NCBI GenBank assembly: GCA_019155185.1
Contig: CM032795.1
Span: forward strand, 18,703,795 to 18,767,794
DNA length: 64,000 nucleotides
Direction: 5' to 3'
Source of the DNA: Beaufortia kweichowensis
Lineage: Eukaryota > Chordata > Actinopteri > Cypriniformes > Gastromyzontidae
Shown: positions 1 through 17,645 of the stretch, piece by piece
How the letters are laid out: each line of letters opens with the position of its first letter
Position numbering within the stretch: the first letter of the stretch is position 1
Made by a program: the position numbers and the translations under genes
The notes under the pieces: model-generated
What the model was told of the DNA's origin: nothing
What the model saw: the letters and a program-made list of their open reading frames with translations, nothing else
Database searches by the model: none

Positions 1-1930
1 TGTTCTTGGAGTCTTTCAAATGTCTGGCTATAATACATCTGTCAGTGGTGAGGGAACATAGCTAGACAGTGTAAGTAAAAGATAAATATAGTAAGAGATA
101 AACAAGTAACTGTAAAATGTATAAAAACATAAACATAATTAAAATCATAATAAAAATATAATTGTGCCATCTTACTTTTAATACAGCTTATGCATCATAA
201 TATGCATCATGTATATGATGATTGTCTAGCTATGCTCTCTAGGTAGGCGACAAGTTTTATGTGGAAGGTAAGTATTAGCAAAAGATCTGCATTGTGTCTG
301 CAAATCAGCTTTTTTTAGTCTGGTTTGATTTTTTACAGTTTTTGAATGTTCATGCAGCATCACCGTTTAGCTTCAACTGATGAAAACCCGGAGCACAGCA
401 GCACATGAAGTGTTCTTGAAATAAAATGCAAAAAGAGTAACAGAAACACAGTAGGAACAAGATAAAGAAAGGCAATATATGAGACGGAGAGTGAGCGAGC
501 GAGCCTCAGGCGTTGAATAATTCAGAGGAGCAAAGGGAAGACGAAACAAAGAGCAACAGTAAAACATTGGCAGTTTGACCCAGTGTGATGACTAAACCAG
601 AAATATCACAGACTCTCTCTCTCTCTCAGTTCTCAGTCATTCCTCTGAAGAAGTTCAGAACGGCTGACAGCTCAGTTTGACTCATCGCATGTCTACTTAT
701 CTTCTCTCTCTCTCTCTCTCTTCATCTCAGCACGTCTATCTTCTCTTCAGCATCACTCTTCTCTAACTAATTTCCTCATCATGTTCCCTTTCTTGTAATT
801 TCTTTTGACCAATACAACTCTTCTTCATGAAGGCCACTTTGAACAACTACATGTTCTTTTGAATAAACCTGAATAAGCAGAGGTTAAAGTCAATGGCGGT
901 GCACTACACTGTTCAGCACTACTCAAGTTGGTGAGATAAAGAAAGAAGACTCGCTCTCAAATGGACATAAAAACATGGGCTAAACTCTTTAAAAAAATCT
1001 GTTTAAAGTACTCTAAAGAAAACTTGGTAATGATGAGATGAACTCATATTTCGGAGTTGTGTTTATGAACTAATCTGTAGTACAGTAGCCAGACATTTTA
1101 CACTGATTTTTTCCGACAATGATAAATTTGTGTTTACTATGGTTTTGATACAAATAAAACGAAAAATATATATTTTTTGTATTATCCATTACAGAGATTC
1201 AGACCTGTCAAAAACTATCATTTACAAAAATAATTATAAATAATAATAATAAATAATAGTTATTCATTTTTAATTGGTTTAACCTGATTTTAAATCAATG
1301 CTCAAATGTATTTTATTTTCCACTCACACTAGCAAATACACAAAGACAAACAAGTAACCAGGTTTTAAAAAAATCAACAAATTGAGCTACTTTGACAGCC
1401 CCCTTCTTTCTCTCTCTCTCTCTCTGGGCATATATTAATGGTTTGTCCCTTGTTTGTAAATGTGCCAGGTTGCGTGAGTGTCTGCAGGCTGTCTATTACA
1501 ACTCTCCTGAGGGGCTCGGCTCCATATGGCCACGCATATGGCACTCAGCACCATCAATTAATGCTGCTACAACTCAGATTTTCTACCAGCACTGTCTGTC
1601 TTCTGCCTGTCGTTTCTGTTCTCTCTTCATCTCCCGGGGTGCGTCGTGTTTCTCTTTTCACCCACCTGGGAATCGAGTGTCAAGTTGATAGTCTTGAATT
1701 TGATAACCGCAAAGTTGTCTCATGTACCGGCAGAGACGTGTCTCATGACGGCTGAGTCTGATTGGAGGTTTGCTTACTGATTTGAGAAGATGCAGCTTGG
1801 AGAAGATGTCAGTGTGGTTGTATGCTAAACTTGTGTAGCACACACACACACATAAGATTTATAGGATTCAGCTACTTTATGTAAAGTGGATTTCTTTTTG
1901 AAAGCATGAATGAAAGAGAACTACAGTACA
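1..1930. other. AT-rich noncoding stretch, no gene seen
   Basis: I see unique AT-rich sequence with short simple repeats: (CT)n at 612-627, 702-721 and 1407-1425, and (CA)n at 1838-1852. Two overlapping plus-strand frames at 1392-1755 are open for about 100 codons, but they overlap each other in different frames and show no recognisable domain, so neither is called. There is no promoter, splice-framed exon or mobile element that I can defend. Confidence 0.7.
702..721. repeat. (CT)n microsatellite
   Basis: A pure CT run of about ten units is followed by TTCATCTCAG. The combination imitates a splice acceptor, but nothing downstream supports an exon. Confidence 0.9.
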
Positions 1931-1962
1931 ACTATCTATCTATCTTTCTATCTTTCTATCTT

Positions 1963-2022
<60 letters not shown>

Positions 2023-2040
2023 ACTATCTATCTATCTATA
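1931..2040. repeat. (TATC)n tetranucleotide microsatellite
   Basis: About 27 tandem TATC units. The 5' part is interrupted by three TTTC variants and the 3' part by one AACT. Alternating variant units at one end are typical of an older, partly stabilised tetranucleotide array. Confidence 0.97.
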
Positions 2041-4328
<2,288 letters not shown>

Positions 4329-4952
4329 AGAAAGAGACAAGAAAGTTAGACGGACAGATAAATAGAGAGACAGACAGACATATTTAACAGATGCAATAGA
4401 TAACTGGATTATTTAAAGGTGATTACAGCAAGTATTTCAATAAGCAAAAGATACCTGAAACTTCTTAAAGAATACATCAAAACACAGCAAATACAATTTC
4501 CATGTCTCTTTACCATCACACACACTTTAATCTAATTGTATCCAAATTAACTGGACTCATTATCCGCTTTTAAAAATCTTGCAAAAATGTAACAGTCTCC
4601 CACCTCACGCAACACATGCCGACAAATATAACCCCTAATGCAACATTAATATCGCTGTGGTGCAATGTTCTCTTCGAAAGATTAGGCAGGTTTAAAATCT
4701 GAGTTAGTGTGCTGGGACCAATGTCCCCTCGGGCTCAACACTATCATCTGCAGCAAAATGACTTCGGTAATGAAGAAGTCAGGCGCATAAATCCTCTACG
4801 GCCTCACCTCTCCTCTGCCTCCAATCCTGCAGAACAGCTAGTAAAAATTCCCTTTAAAAAATTCATAGCGCAATTTTGCTCAAATCCCTCCCAGCAAGCA
4901 CAATTATGGAACTTTCATCTCAATTGATTTATGTGCAAGGCTGGAAAGGAGG

Positions 4953-4953
<1 letters not shown>

Positions 4954-5020
<67 letters not shown>
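4954..5020. repeat. (GA)n microsatellite
   Basis: A pure GA run of about 67 bp, roughly 640 bp after the previous GA array and in the same orientation. Confidence 0.98.
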
Positions 5021-7561
<2,541 letters not shown>

Positions 7562-7879
7562 TGTGAGGAATAAAGAGAAGGTGAGAGAGAGAGAATAAGA
7601 CAAGGGCCATTAATCAGGTTGTGACTACTATGCTAACTTGTTGGATGACTGTGTGCTATATAAAGATCTGGTATCTGCTGTGGTCAGCAGTTTTTCCTCT
7701 GGCCTTGCAGAAAGCCAAACCCAACAGCTGCCCAAGAAAAGACATCCGCGCTGGGGTCAGAGCGCTTCACCAGCCACTAACATATGAAGGTAAAGGTTAC
7801 TTAAGTGCCAAACAAACACTACACCTGGCAGATAAAGAACAGTTTGGTAGTGTCCTGTACTGTTAGTGTACTTACTCCA

Positions 7880-7985
7880 AAACACCAACACCCTTTGGAA
7901 AATGAACTATGGTTTTATCATGGTAAAAGTGTAGTGACCATGTTTTTTGCAAAGTGACTACCATGAGCATTATCATAGTTTTACT
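7880..7985. repeat. Possible degenerate palindromic MITE remnant
   Basis: The stretch contains ACTATGGTTTTATCATGG near the left and ATCATAGTTTTACTACA near the right, with further CATGG/CCATG words between. Teleost genomes contain short palindromic elements built from ATGGTTTTA-type words, but the arms here are too diverged to define ends. Confidence 0.3.
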
Positions 7986-9487
7986 ACAGATACCTACAAA
8001 AAAAACTAAAAAGTTATGGTTACTTTAGTCAAATCATCAAATCATTTTTTATTTTATTTTTGATGACATCACAAAGCCCTCCCCTCCAACCAACTTTCAT
8101 ATAAAGACTACTTTTCAATTCCTGCCATAAATGTTTCTTATTGGAAATGTTTTTTTTAACCAGAAATACTTTATTGAAATAATAATATGGGAACTTACTT
8201 TTAGTATGTGCAATATCAGTTCTTTTCAAACTTTCTTTTGAAAAGTCTTTTCCTTATAGGATATATCTTTTATTAAAGTTTATCTATACTCTGTATGAAA
8301 TCTCAATGCATCACTTTCTGAGAAGTTACGCAAATAAAAACTCACCGGTTTGTTGGACAAGCTATAGAGTTGAGAGATTATATCAATAACCACCATCTAA
8401 GGCTTGATCTGTATAAAGGTGTGAATCATCTTTTCAAAGTAGATGTAACATCAGTCTTTCAGTTTTGTCTAAATATCTCACGTCGCATCTTTGACTCCAA
8501 CCCAGTAAAGTCTGACCCTGACCAAAACCTCAAAGCGAAACCTGCTGGTACTGCCGTCAGGAAAATGTGAGGAACATTTTTCGAAGAAAATGATTCAGAA
8601 ACGTCCTTTTAAAATGATTGAGTGGCGGGCAAACAGAGGCCAACGGTCTGTTTTTCACAGGCCTGGAGGATGTTAACAGGGTCATGTTCAGAGCAACTGA
8701 TTAAAAGAAAGACTGAAAGAGGGCACGAACTGAAAAGAAGCAGGCAATGCATTTAAAAACTACCTCAACAGCCTCTGAGGCTCATTTATAAACTGAAAGT
8801 GATGTGAGAAACCACAAGACCAAAGAGCAAGTGCATAAAGCCGGTCATGAGACACGCACACAGCCGACAACTAAGTTAAATTAGATCTGTCTTAAACACT
8901 CTAATAAAAAGTCATATGAAAGTACTGCTTCCTCTTTTTTTACTTCCCTTTTTGTCTTATTTCACAAAAAATTGGAAAATCTATTCAATATAAAGTGTTA
9001 TATTATAATTCTTGAGATGCACTGAAATTCAAAAATGGCCTGGATGATTCAAGCATATCGGTTTGATAAGAAGCCATAAAAACAAGCGTGAAAATGTACG
9101 TAACGATTTTAAAGTCTTAATGAAAGCTGCTCTTTGTCTCCTAAACATCATCTGACAGTAATAGTGTGTTGAAATAATGCCAATAACCTCCAGCGGAAAA
9201 ATGATATTAAAGTATAAACATTGACGTCACTAAACCCACTGCCTATGTTTTGGAGAACCATGTGGTCTTTCACCACGGGGATAAATATGGTTAAACGCAA
9301 TTAAATCTTGTTTATCCGTCTCCGTCATTCAGACTGTGGGTACATGAAATCAAGAAAACGGTTGTTCTTATAATACTCTGTTTATGTTTAACAAACATGG
9401 GATTTAATGAACAGTAACTTGTTAAATGGGCAAACAGGCACTTCTTTCAACTTTTGTTGACCGAAAGCCACAGACTTACATACGTGT

Positions 9488-9535
9488 AATATTATATTAT
9501 ATTATATTATATTATATTGAATTATATTAAATTAT
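9488..9535. repeat. (ATATT)n pentanucleotide microsatellite
   Basis: About nine ATATT-type units with G and A substitutions towards the 3' end. Confidence 0.9.
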
Positions 9536-10623
9536 ATACAAATAATATCTACATATTTATATATATTTATATGAATAATAATAATATAAAACAGTGCTCA
9601 CCAATACATTAGCCAAATTTTCTATTTTTGATAATAATGTGTTCTTTGTTTGTTATGCACACAAAGCACAAGCGGTAATACTGCTCAGATTAAACCCTTT
9701 CACACCCTTGCAAACAAAGCCATAGGATGTGGTTAACTCTGCGGTTCGGCCTTCTCCTTTGCAAAACTAAAAAAGCAGTAATCAGCTTTTTACACAAGCG
9801 ATCTGTGAGATGGAGAGCCATTTCTGTGGTTTTCAAGGTGCGCCTGCAAAGCAGAGACAAGTCATATTGAGACCAACCGTGTGGGCCAACCTTAACCAGT
9901 GGGTTATCACACCTGAAAGTTGCAAGAGAGGCGTTATGAGAAACCGGAAACTAAATCTTAAGATGCAGGCTTGTGCTAAATGAATGCACTTCACACTTGA
10001 ATATCCCTTATGATTGCTCCTATTCAGTGTTGCAATAGGGGAAAATCATTGCAAAGCCAGATTAACAGTCCCTAAAATACAAATGAGTTCAACAGCATTA
10101 GACGTTTATCTGTGACATTATAAAAATATGCCTGATAGAGTCAGATTTTTTCAAGTTGTAAATCAGGGAGCCCTAATCTGTTAACTGTCAGCGTTACTCA
10201 ACAGGAACACCTATGTTATTTCACGATTCACTTTAATATTTTATATTGAAATTCTAATCTAATCATGACTAACTATAGTAATGAACAGGTATAAGACTTA
10301 AGAATAAATATTTGACCAATTTTCATAATAAAAAACATTTAAAAAAAATTAATGTTAAATAATTAATATTTTGAAAATACCAAAATAATTATAAAATAAT
10401 CAAAACTATCTAAAATAAAAACAGTAGTTTGGAAAGCACATTTTATGCTCATGCATAAACATGTCGCATGCTCAATTTGTGCAGTGACGGTTCTCAGATT
10501 AAAGTGATTTTAATTATTCAAAACAAACCAAACAAGCATTAAAATAAGATGAAACTACTAAAAAGCAAGATATTTTATAATGAAAGTATATTCTTATATT
10601 GATATGAGTAGAGATTGGGCCTT

Positions 10624-10690
10624 TGCATATGGCAGACGTTTTATCCAAAGCAACTTACAGTGCATTCAATCTATACACGTCTTTTATCAT
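10624..10690 (-). mobile_element. SINE 3'-tail fragment, minus strand
   Basis: On the minus strand this reads as AGTTGCTTTGGATAAAACG followed by TCTGCCATATGCAAAGG. That matches the tails of the elements at 13771-13877 and 15107-15242 (AATAAAAGCATCTGCCAAAT). The tRNA-like head is missing, as in a 5'-truncated or decayed copy. Confidence 0.6.
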
Positions 10691-10816
10691 TATACGTGTT
10701 TCCTCTTAGATCAAACCTTTGCAATATTGTTGCGAGTCAAACAGATTAAAATCCACCGCCTTACATGATAACACATACATGATGCTCTAGTGTGCATATT
10801 TCCTGTCAATAGCTGA

Positions 10817-11330
10817 TTATAAATATTCTTTTGATCGGAGAGCTACGAATTGCATGACAAAATAAACAAGACCTCCTCCGGGCGAGAGATTTTTGGCTAG
10901 CCACGTCCCGCTAAATGGATCGGAGCAAGCGCTACAATTACAGGTTGTTGTAGAAGAATAGGTGGAGAGGCTGAGGAGCACTGAAGCATGGCTGAGAAGA
11001 ACTAACAGGAGCTTCTTAAATAATTGCACCTTCCATTTCTCCTCCGCCGTGGGCATGCGTCAACTTGAAATTTTGTAATTATAGTAATCGTGAGCTCAAC
11101 GAAGCAGCCCTCTAATACTCTCCTCGCAGGAGTAAATACATGGTACGCCATTCCAAGCGGAGCCAGCCAAACACATCCTCGGCCAAAGCATCAATTTGAG
11201 AGCTCTATAGCTAATGGTGGAGCTAACAAGCTCTAATGCCACATTGTCTGAAAGAGAAGAATTGTCAGTCCTGTTAGAGTGGGTGCCTACTGTGATATTG
11301 AGTGTACTAACACACACGCCTGCCGTTCAA
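10817..11330. promoter_or_regulatory. Enhancer-like block, candidate conserved noncoding element
   Basis: Noncoding sequence that is less AT-rich than its flanks, without simple repeats. It contains TAATTATAG, CTCTAATACTC and CTCTAATGCC words typical of homeodomain-bound elements. The assignment rests on composition and motif density only. Confidence 0.3.
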
Positions 11331-11519
11331 AACGACTGCTGCCATTTCCAGACAAACAGAATGTCAACACGTAAGGATCAAAGATGAGGATTGCGATTAA
11401 ACGCGGGGGAATTTGCAGCGGGTGCGTACGGAAAAACATCAGGCAGACTTAAGATGGAAGTACATCAACCAATTCTCACACACACACGGTAAGGCAGTTT
11501 CCGAAAGGAGAGAATGAAA

Positions 11520-11830
11520 GATAGATCAGTTACAGTCGCTGAATGTTAATTACAGTGTTTTACGCTGGCGACGTGATAACGCGTTATTGCTTTCTTTCAC
11601 GAGAGCCGTGCAAATTTATGAGACTTGAGATGTGAAACAATGAAGCGTGGCACGGCACGTCACCTCCCTTTGTCAGAATGATGGGGCAAATTAATTTCCC
11701 TTCCAGATTTCCTCTCAGCTGGGTGAGAGACAGGGCCTTGACCGATGAGCATGCACCTTTTCCCCTCCATTTTATATTCAGCCTCTGAATCGCAGATTTA
11801 AAATGGAGGCACTGAAGATCTTTATGTCTG
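11520..11830. promoter_or_regulatory. Enhancer-like block, candidate conserved noncoding element
   Basis: Contains GTTAATTACAG, AAATTAATTTCCC, the palindromic word AACGCGTT and TATTCAGCCTCTGAAT, in repeat-free sequence of balanced composition. Stops close all frames, so a coding explanation is unlikely. Conservation is not testable here. Confidence 0.3.
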
Positions 11831-13770
11831 TGACATTATAGGAAACAAGAACAGACAAAATACTAAGCTCAGGTTTAGGAAGATCAGATCATCTTTTTTT
11901 TTTAATTCAGAAAAGGCCTTGAATAAACAAACCTTTTGTTGTTCGTTAACAATTAAAAAATGTAACAGTTAAAGATTCCACAGGCAATTTTGGGGGGTTA
12001 AAAATAAAAATCTGATATTTTATTAATAAGTTTGTAAAAAATAGTGTTCAAAACTGTCTCAAAATATCCAACAGTAAGGTTAAAATATCGATTTATAAAT
12101 TGATCTGTTGGGTGCGATTTTGTTGGATATGTCAGTATGACATGATCTGCAAAGATAAGTAACTTTATTTTATTTTTTCAAACATTTATAAAAATAGAGA
12201 ATCTATTTTCTGTTGATCAAACCAGTTAAAATGTAACATTGATATAACATAAAAAAGCAAGTAGATTCAGACGTAATAAATTATGTTTTTGGCTTGAAAA
12301 AAACAACAACAGAATTTTGATCATCCACAAAATGAGTCATCGACATGTCACGCACCCTAAAAAGTGGTTACAGGGTGTTACTATGTTAGGGTACAATTTG
12401 TACCTGAAACAACCTTTCAAAATGACTTTGTTACTGTAACCTAATCTAGACAGTTGGATTCACTCATATTAAATAATAGGAACTTAAACTTGCTCATTAA
12501 CACTTCATCACACTAAGCACACTGATTTTTAGTTTACCTAACAGAACATTTTTAGCATTGTAAAGTCTTTAGCACTTCATCTGCTGCTAAAGGGGAGATG
12601 GTCAGTGCTAAACAAAGACACAAATCCCAGCGGTACAACTCACACTAGCCCTAATGACACACAAGACAGTCTTTAATAAATCATATTATAAATTAAATCT
12701 TCCAGTCACATTCCCAAAACGAGAGGGAATGAAAATATTCCTCCAACCCCAGAGCGAAGCACTCGCGGGCCGAGCCCAGTCATGGATCTAGGTTAATGGA
12801 GGCCAAGAAAGCACTAAGCTAAATGTTAATACCAAAGATGCTTCAGTCGATCCATTTCTCAAGATTTAGCCAAATCCCAAAACCAGCACTTCAAAGCGTG
12901 AGCCCTGACCCTGACAAATGCAGCAGATCTACTGACACCGTCAAAAGGAATTAAGTCAATGTTTAGACAACCATCTCACAGGCCGCACCCTTAAGCTTTC
13001 TCAACAGAAACATACAACAGCTATTATGGGATGAGTTCGCTGCCATGGAATGTTACATTAGACAGGCTGCCTGGAAAAACTTGATAGCGGTCCATTTCTT
13101 TTATTAATAAAGCTGATCGTTTGAAACGTTGAGAGGATCAACAGACCATATGTTGGAAGCCTAGAGCTGCGTTTGTCAATAATCCAACCAATCCCGGCTC
13201 AAATTCTGCAATGATCATGTTCTACATCTATTTATTGCTAGCCATGTTTCATAAATGAAGACTAATAAAAAGGTGAGCACCATCGAAATCAAAGCCATCA
13301 ACCAAATATTACAAGACCTCAAGAACTTCCCGGAGGGAATGCTGGAGATCCGAACACTGGAGCCAAAAGTCTAAACCCATAAATCTGTCTTCTGAAAAAA
13401 AGATCTGCCAAAACTCTCAACCCAAAACCAGATAAGATATGTTGGGGGGGTGTGAAGACAGATCGGGAGTCAAGAGCGTGGAAGCAGGAACTGTTGAAAC
13501 TCAGCTCAAGTGTCAATAAAAACAGGTGTTAACCAGATTAGCTAAAATGCGAAGAGCTCGGCTAATCCTAGAAGAGATCAAGGGAAGATCAGTCACCACT
13601 AGCATGCTAATGCCAAGAATCCTGACGTAAATCAGAGTTTATGATGTGCTTTTTGTGCCTATAAAAAGAAAAAATATAGATCAAATTAATAAAATAATAA
13701 TGTTTAATATTCATCTAACTTGGCAATAAAATCTAATTATTGCAAACAAACATGCAATAAAAAACTTTAA
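11831..13770. other. Noncoding stretch, no gene seen
   Basis: AT-rich unique sequence. The portion 12340-12430 has repeated GGGT/ACCCTAA words that may be a mobile-element remnant. 12710-13130 is more balanced in composition. No supported exon. Confidence 0.6.
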
Positions 13771-13877
13771 CTAGCAACACAAAGGTCATGGGTTCAAACC
13801 TAGTCAACACAAATACTGATAAAAATTCATACTTTGAATGAATAAAAGCATCTGCCAAATGCATAAAGTAAATGAAT
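13771..13877 (+). mobile_element. tRNA-derived SINE fragment, 5' truncated
   Basis: Begins in a tRNA B-box-like word (GGTCATGGGTTCAAACC), continues through CAACACAAATACTGATAAAA and ends with AATAAAAGCATCTGCCAAAT and GCATAAAGTAAATG. This layout matches a teleost tRNA-derived SINE whose tail resembles a LINE 3' end. The A-box half of the head is absent or decayed. Confidence 0.65.
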
Positions 13878-14175
13878 GCAAAACTAGCACACAGTGACTA
13901 TACACATGTAGCGATCCTTACTTTTGCAAACTGCATTGCATGTTACATATCGGCTCACTTCCCTGAGGTCTTAAAGTGCTGACAGGCCTAATGGCAAGCA
14001 CATAAACTTTAGCCTTGACTTCAGACCTCTGAGAGCTGTAGAGAACCAGAATCAATCTTATGGTCATTCAATGCTCAACATGCTCAAGTGATGCTGCTAA
14101 CATGATTTGGTCTGAGGCTTAGGTTTAATGTCAGACAACACCGTTCCTAAACACTCCAGTCATGAGGGACTTTTT

Positions 14176-14178
<3 letters not shown>

Positions 14179-14230
<52 letters not shown>
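14179..14230. repeat. (CT)n microsatellite
   Basis: A pure CT run of about 51 bp. A second short CT run lies at 14502-14519. Confidence 0.97.
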
Positions 14231-14234
<4 letters not shown>

Positions 14235-15106
14235 AGATAAATGTTAAGATATATTAAGATATATTAAACAAAGTTGGACTCCAATTACAGCCCTGTCTCA
14301 CTCCATGGCCCTGAGTAAAAGATTGTGTTCTTTTGTCACCAATTTTAACTTCACATCTGTTTTCTAAATACACAGACTTAATAATATCACAATTCTTCCT
14401 TCTACGCTTGATTGTAAAATTTTATAATAAAGCCCATCACGCCATATCAAATCAAAGGTTTTTTAAAATCTCCAAAACATGCATTCCTTTAAATCTATCC
14501 GTCTCTCTCTCTCTCTCTTTCTTAGATCAGGGCACCCTATTAACCCATAGAAACCATATTTTTCCGTTATAGAATTCTGATATTCCTATAGAAAAAATCT
14601 TGTTCATAGCTTTAGTACATGACAAGACCAACCATCTGCTTGCTGTCTTGAAACATCACATAAGTTATGTGCTACACATCCAACTGAGACTATGGCTGTT
14701 CCTCGTCTGGTATACTTGATTATAATAATCACATAAATATTCATATAAGGAAACCCACTGATAACTCTGATAACATCTGTTAACCGATGCTGGGGTTCTT
14801 CAATATCAGATCTCTCTCACCCAAGGCAACTCTTACAAATGAAATTATTGCATTTTAATATTCCCTGCCTGAGCGAAACACGACTCAAGCAAGATTAATA
14901 TTTAGAGCTAAATGAATGCACAGCGGCCTATTACAGCAATAATCATAAAACCCACATAAACTATTCACAAACATCAAAGCGCAAAACAGTTTTCCTACAA
15001 AACTACTTGTATGAGATCATATTATTTATGAAAGCGGGGTAGGGTGGATCCTGACTTTATAAAACCACTATAAAAACACTTTTTGATTAATACTGTAAAA
15101 TATTGT
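14231..15106. other. Noncoding stretch, no gene seen
   Basis: AT-rich unique sequence between the CT microsatellite and the next SINE. A frame at 14333-14572 is open but lysine/leucine-rich with no recognisable domain and spans the short CT run. Confidence 0.6.
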
Positions 15107-15242
15107 TAATGTAGCTCAATTGGTAGTTGTTGATTTGAAGCCCAAGAAACACATATACTGACAAAAAATGTTTAACTTAAATGCGACCTTGAAGGCCGCT
15201 TTGAATAAAAGCATCATCCAAACACATACATGTAAATGTAAA
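15107..15242 (+). mobile_element. tRNA-derived SINE, degenerate
   Basis: Starts with an A-box-like word (GTAGCTCAATTGGTAG). The B-box region is strongly decayed. It then shares AAGAAACACATATACTGACA and the tail GAATAAAAGCATCATCCAAA, followed by ATGTAAATGTAAA, with the copy at 13771-13877. It is the most complete copy of this SINE family here. Confidence 0.65.
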
Positions 15243-16437
15243 ATTAAACTGACTGAACTGACAAAGTTGTCAACCCATTGATGACCCACGAGTCTATTGT
15301 CTATTAAATATGTTTAAAAATAAAGAAATGTGTTCTGTTGGAGGGGAAACAAAGAAAAAACACAATTAAAAAGCTTAATTTCTTTAGAGAACCGTAAAGT
15401 TCTCTCCCTGTAGAGCGTCTGAGCGTAAATCAATTTCTTTCAGTCGATTACAAGCACCGAGGTTCTAACCTTCATTTGTGAGTCTAATACTCTGACAGTT
15501 ATGTAGAACACATACCAATTAAACAATTCCGCTCAAATAAGAGGGCTGTGAACTGACGTGATTATGGAGGCCAAGCCCCAGGGGATTCTGGGTTATCGGC
15601 TCAGGAGCAGGAAAGTGAGCAAGAGCGAGCAAGCGGAGCGCCAAGAGGGAATAAGGCGAGAAGGGGGAGGAGAGGAAAAGTCATTTATTAAGTCTAATAC
15701 TGTGTGAAACGTTCCCGTGATAATGAGAAGGGCAGACTGTGGTAGTGTTGGGAGATGAGCAGAAAAGGTCAATCTGTATGTGTTTCTGCTCATAGGAGCT
15801 AAAACTTGTGTGCACGATCACCCGTAACACCCCAAAAATGTGTGATATGACTCCCAAAGAGGAAGATGTTTCGGATTTACCTATGTAAAACATCACAGCT
15901 TGTAACCTAGGAGTGAAGATTTGGCTGGTTATAATGTATTATAGAGGAAATGCATGTTTCTCCATAGATGGCCATTTACAAATTTTACTATTTACAACAA
16001 AAAACAATTGAAATGTTTTAATGCTGCTTTCAAATGCAATGCAAATAAGTCTTGGCTTTGATTTCAATATCTTAATATACATCAAACTTACAGAAAGAGA
16101 AATGTATGTTAATTCCTGATGTTCGTATGACAGGTTCATGATGTGTTTCCATGGCAACGTTACCCATGCTATAGCGGCATATGCACTACAGCGTCCTTGT
16201 AGGCGGGATGTCTGCGGTGCTGCTGATTTTCAAACCTACTAAGCCGTGTTATTTTAATGTTCATGTTTATACACATCTGTCTATAAATGATGAAAACATT
16301 TTTCCATCACCCACACTGGCTATAATGCACAGCAACTCCAGTAGGAAAAAAAACTGTGATTAGCGATTTGTTAAAAGAAAAAAGCATTTATTCGTTTAAT
16401 TTATACATAGGAAAATAAAAAAACTGTCAGATATACA
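15243..16437. other. Noncoding stretch, no gene seen
   Basis: Repeat-poor sequence. 15540-15720 is richer in GC and purines, but no motif or exon is convincing. Confidence 0.6.
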
Positions 16438-16590
16438 GGTAGCACTTTACAATAAGGTGAACTAACAATGAACAATATAGTCTTTCAGCATTAGCTTTCT
16501 TAATGTTAGTTGATGCCAGTACAATGGTTTATGGTAGTTCATTCAGTATTAACTAATGTTAACAAAACAACCTTATTGTAAAGTGTAACC
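16438..16590. mobile_element. Palindromic MITE with CACTTTACAATAAGG ends
   Basis: The left end GGTAGCACTTTACAATAAGG is mirrored by the right end CCTTATTGTAAAGTGTAACC, giving terminal inverted repeats of about 21 bp with one or two mismatches. Internally, AACTAACAATGAACAATA and GTATTAACTAATGTTAAC also form imperfect palindromes. I recognise the family as a widespread nonautonomous DNA transposon of teleosts. No clean target-site duplication can be seen, only a shared ATACA near both ends. No transposase is present. Confidence 0.8.
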
Positions 16591-17505
16591 AATACATAAT
16601 TCAGTGTGTCTTTAGTATATAGAGTTCTACATAATGTGGTCAGTTAAGTCTCTAGTTCTTATTTTCCATCCCATGTGTAACTAACCTTGTAAATCCTACA
16701 ACCGTCTGCTACATTTTAAAATGCAGCTTGTAAAATTTAGGATAATGATTACGCTGTAAAGTTTTGCCAGTCATGTTCAAATAGAGCTGAATTCTGCTGC
16801 GGGACATGCACCATCCCGTACAGTTTATTTATGACACTAAATGCATCAAAATCAACTTATCAGACTGTGTTTTTCAATCAAAAATGACCATGGCTACGCA
16901 AAAACTTTACATTTTAAAGTGAAAGTTATAATTTAAAGAAGCTGCTGACTGAGAACGTAAGAAAATTGTATTAGCTCTAATGATATTATGCAATTGACAT
17001 TGCACATATGACATTGTATATATTATACTAAATAACTTTCAGATACGTATTCAAAGCAATATACATGATTTTAATATATAATATATTTCATTTTATATTT
17101 TAAAATTAATATATTTTAAAATCTTAACTTAAGACTTTAATGTGATTTTTGCCAATATAAACTAATACAATAAAATCTGAAACAATCAATTTTTTCATAC
17201 TTTGACTTTTGTATGCTCTGTTGTACACTTTAGTAGTTTCACGTACAGCCAAGGTTGCAAATGACTGGCAGGTGTGTTTGAGCAAACATTAAGACAAACT
17301 TAATGCAGAAAGTGAATCTCCAGGAGAAGCACAATGTATTGATGTCACAACGTATCTGTTAATGCATCAAGCACAGGTGCACATTATCTTTCCTGATCCA
17401 CTGTAACCTTCACTCCTGCATTTACAAACCCAGCGTGGTAGGTGAAGAATGTGAGCGAACGGAGGGATATAAAAAGCAAATAACAGAAGTCAAGGGAGAG
17501 TGAAA
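16591..17505. other. AT-rich noncoding stretch, no gene seen
   Basis: Unique, AT-rich, no open frame of note and no recognisable repeat. Confidence 0.65.
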
Positions 17506-17645
17506 AACAAAGCAGAGCACTAATTAGCCAATTAACCAGCAATTAAGCTCCTGGAGCCTAATGGCCTGTTGTCTGGTGTGTTAATGGAACCGTTAGACTG
17601 ACAACCCAGTTACTCTAAATGCTTTATGGTGAGAGATAGAGAGAG
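17506..17645. promoter_or_regulatory. Enhancer-like block rich in TAATTA/CAATTA cores
   Basis: Within about 140 bp there are CTAATTAGCCAATTAACC, GCAATTAAGC, CCTAATGG and GTTAATGG. Homeodomain-type cores at this density in repeat-free sequence are common in vertebrate developmental enhancers. Function is inferred, not shown. Confidence 0.35.

Noticed and set aside
242..267. Short plus-strand segment ending in the strong donor GGAAG/GTAAGTAT
   Set aside because: The possible acceptors are weak, and a 25-nt segment cannot be supported without a partner exon.
1392..1755. Two overlapping plus-strand frames of about 100 codons
   Set aside because: Different frames of the same DNA, one starting in a CT repeat, and neither with protein-like features.
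8343..8410. Minus-strand segment before the ideal donor CCG/GTGAGT
   Set aside because: All three frames contain stops and the upstream acceptor is weak.
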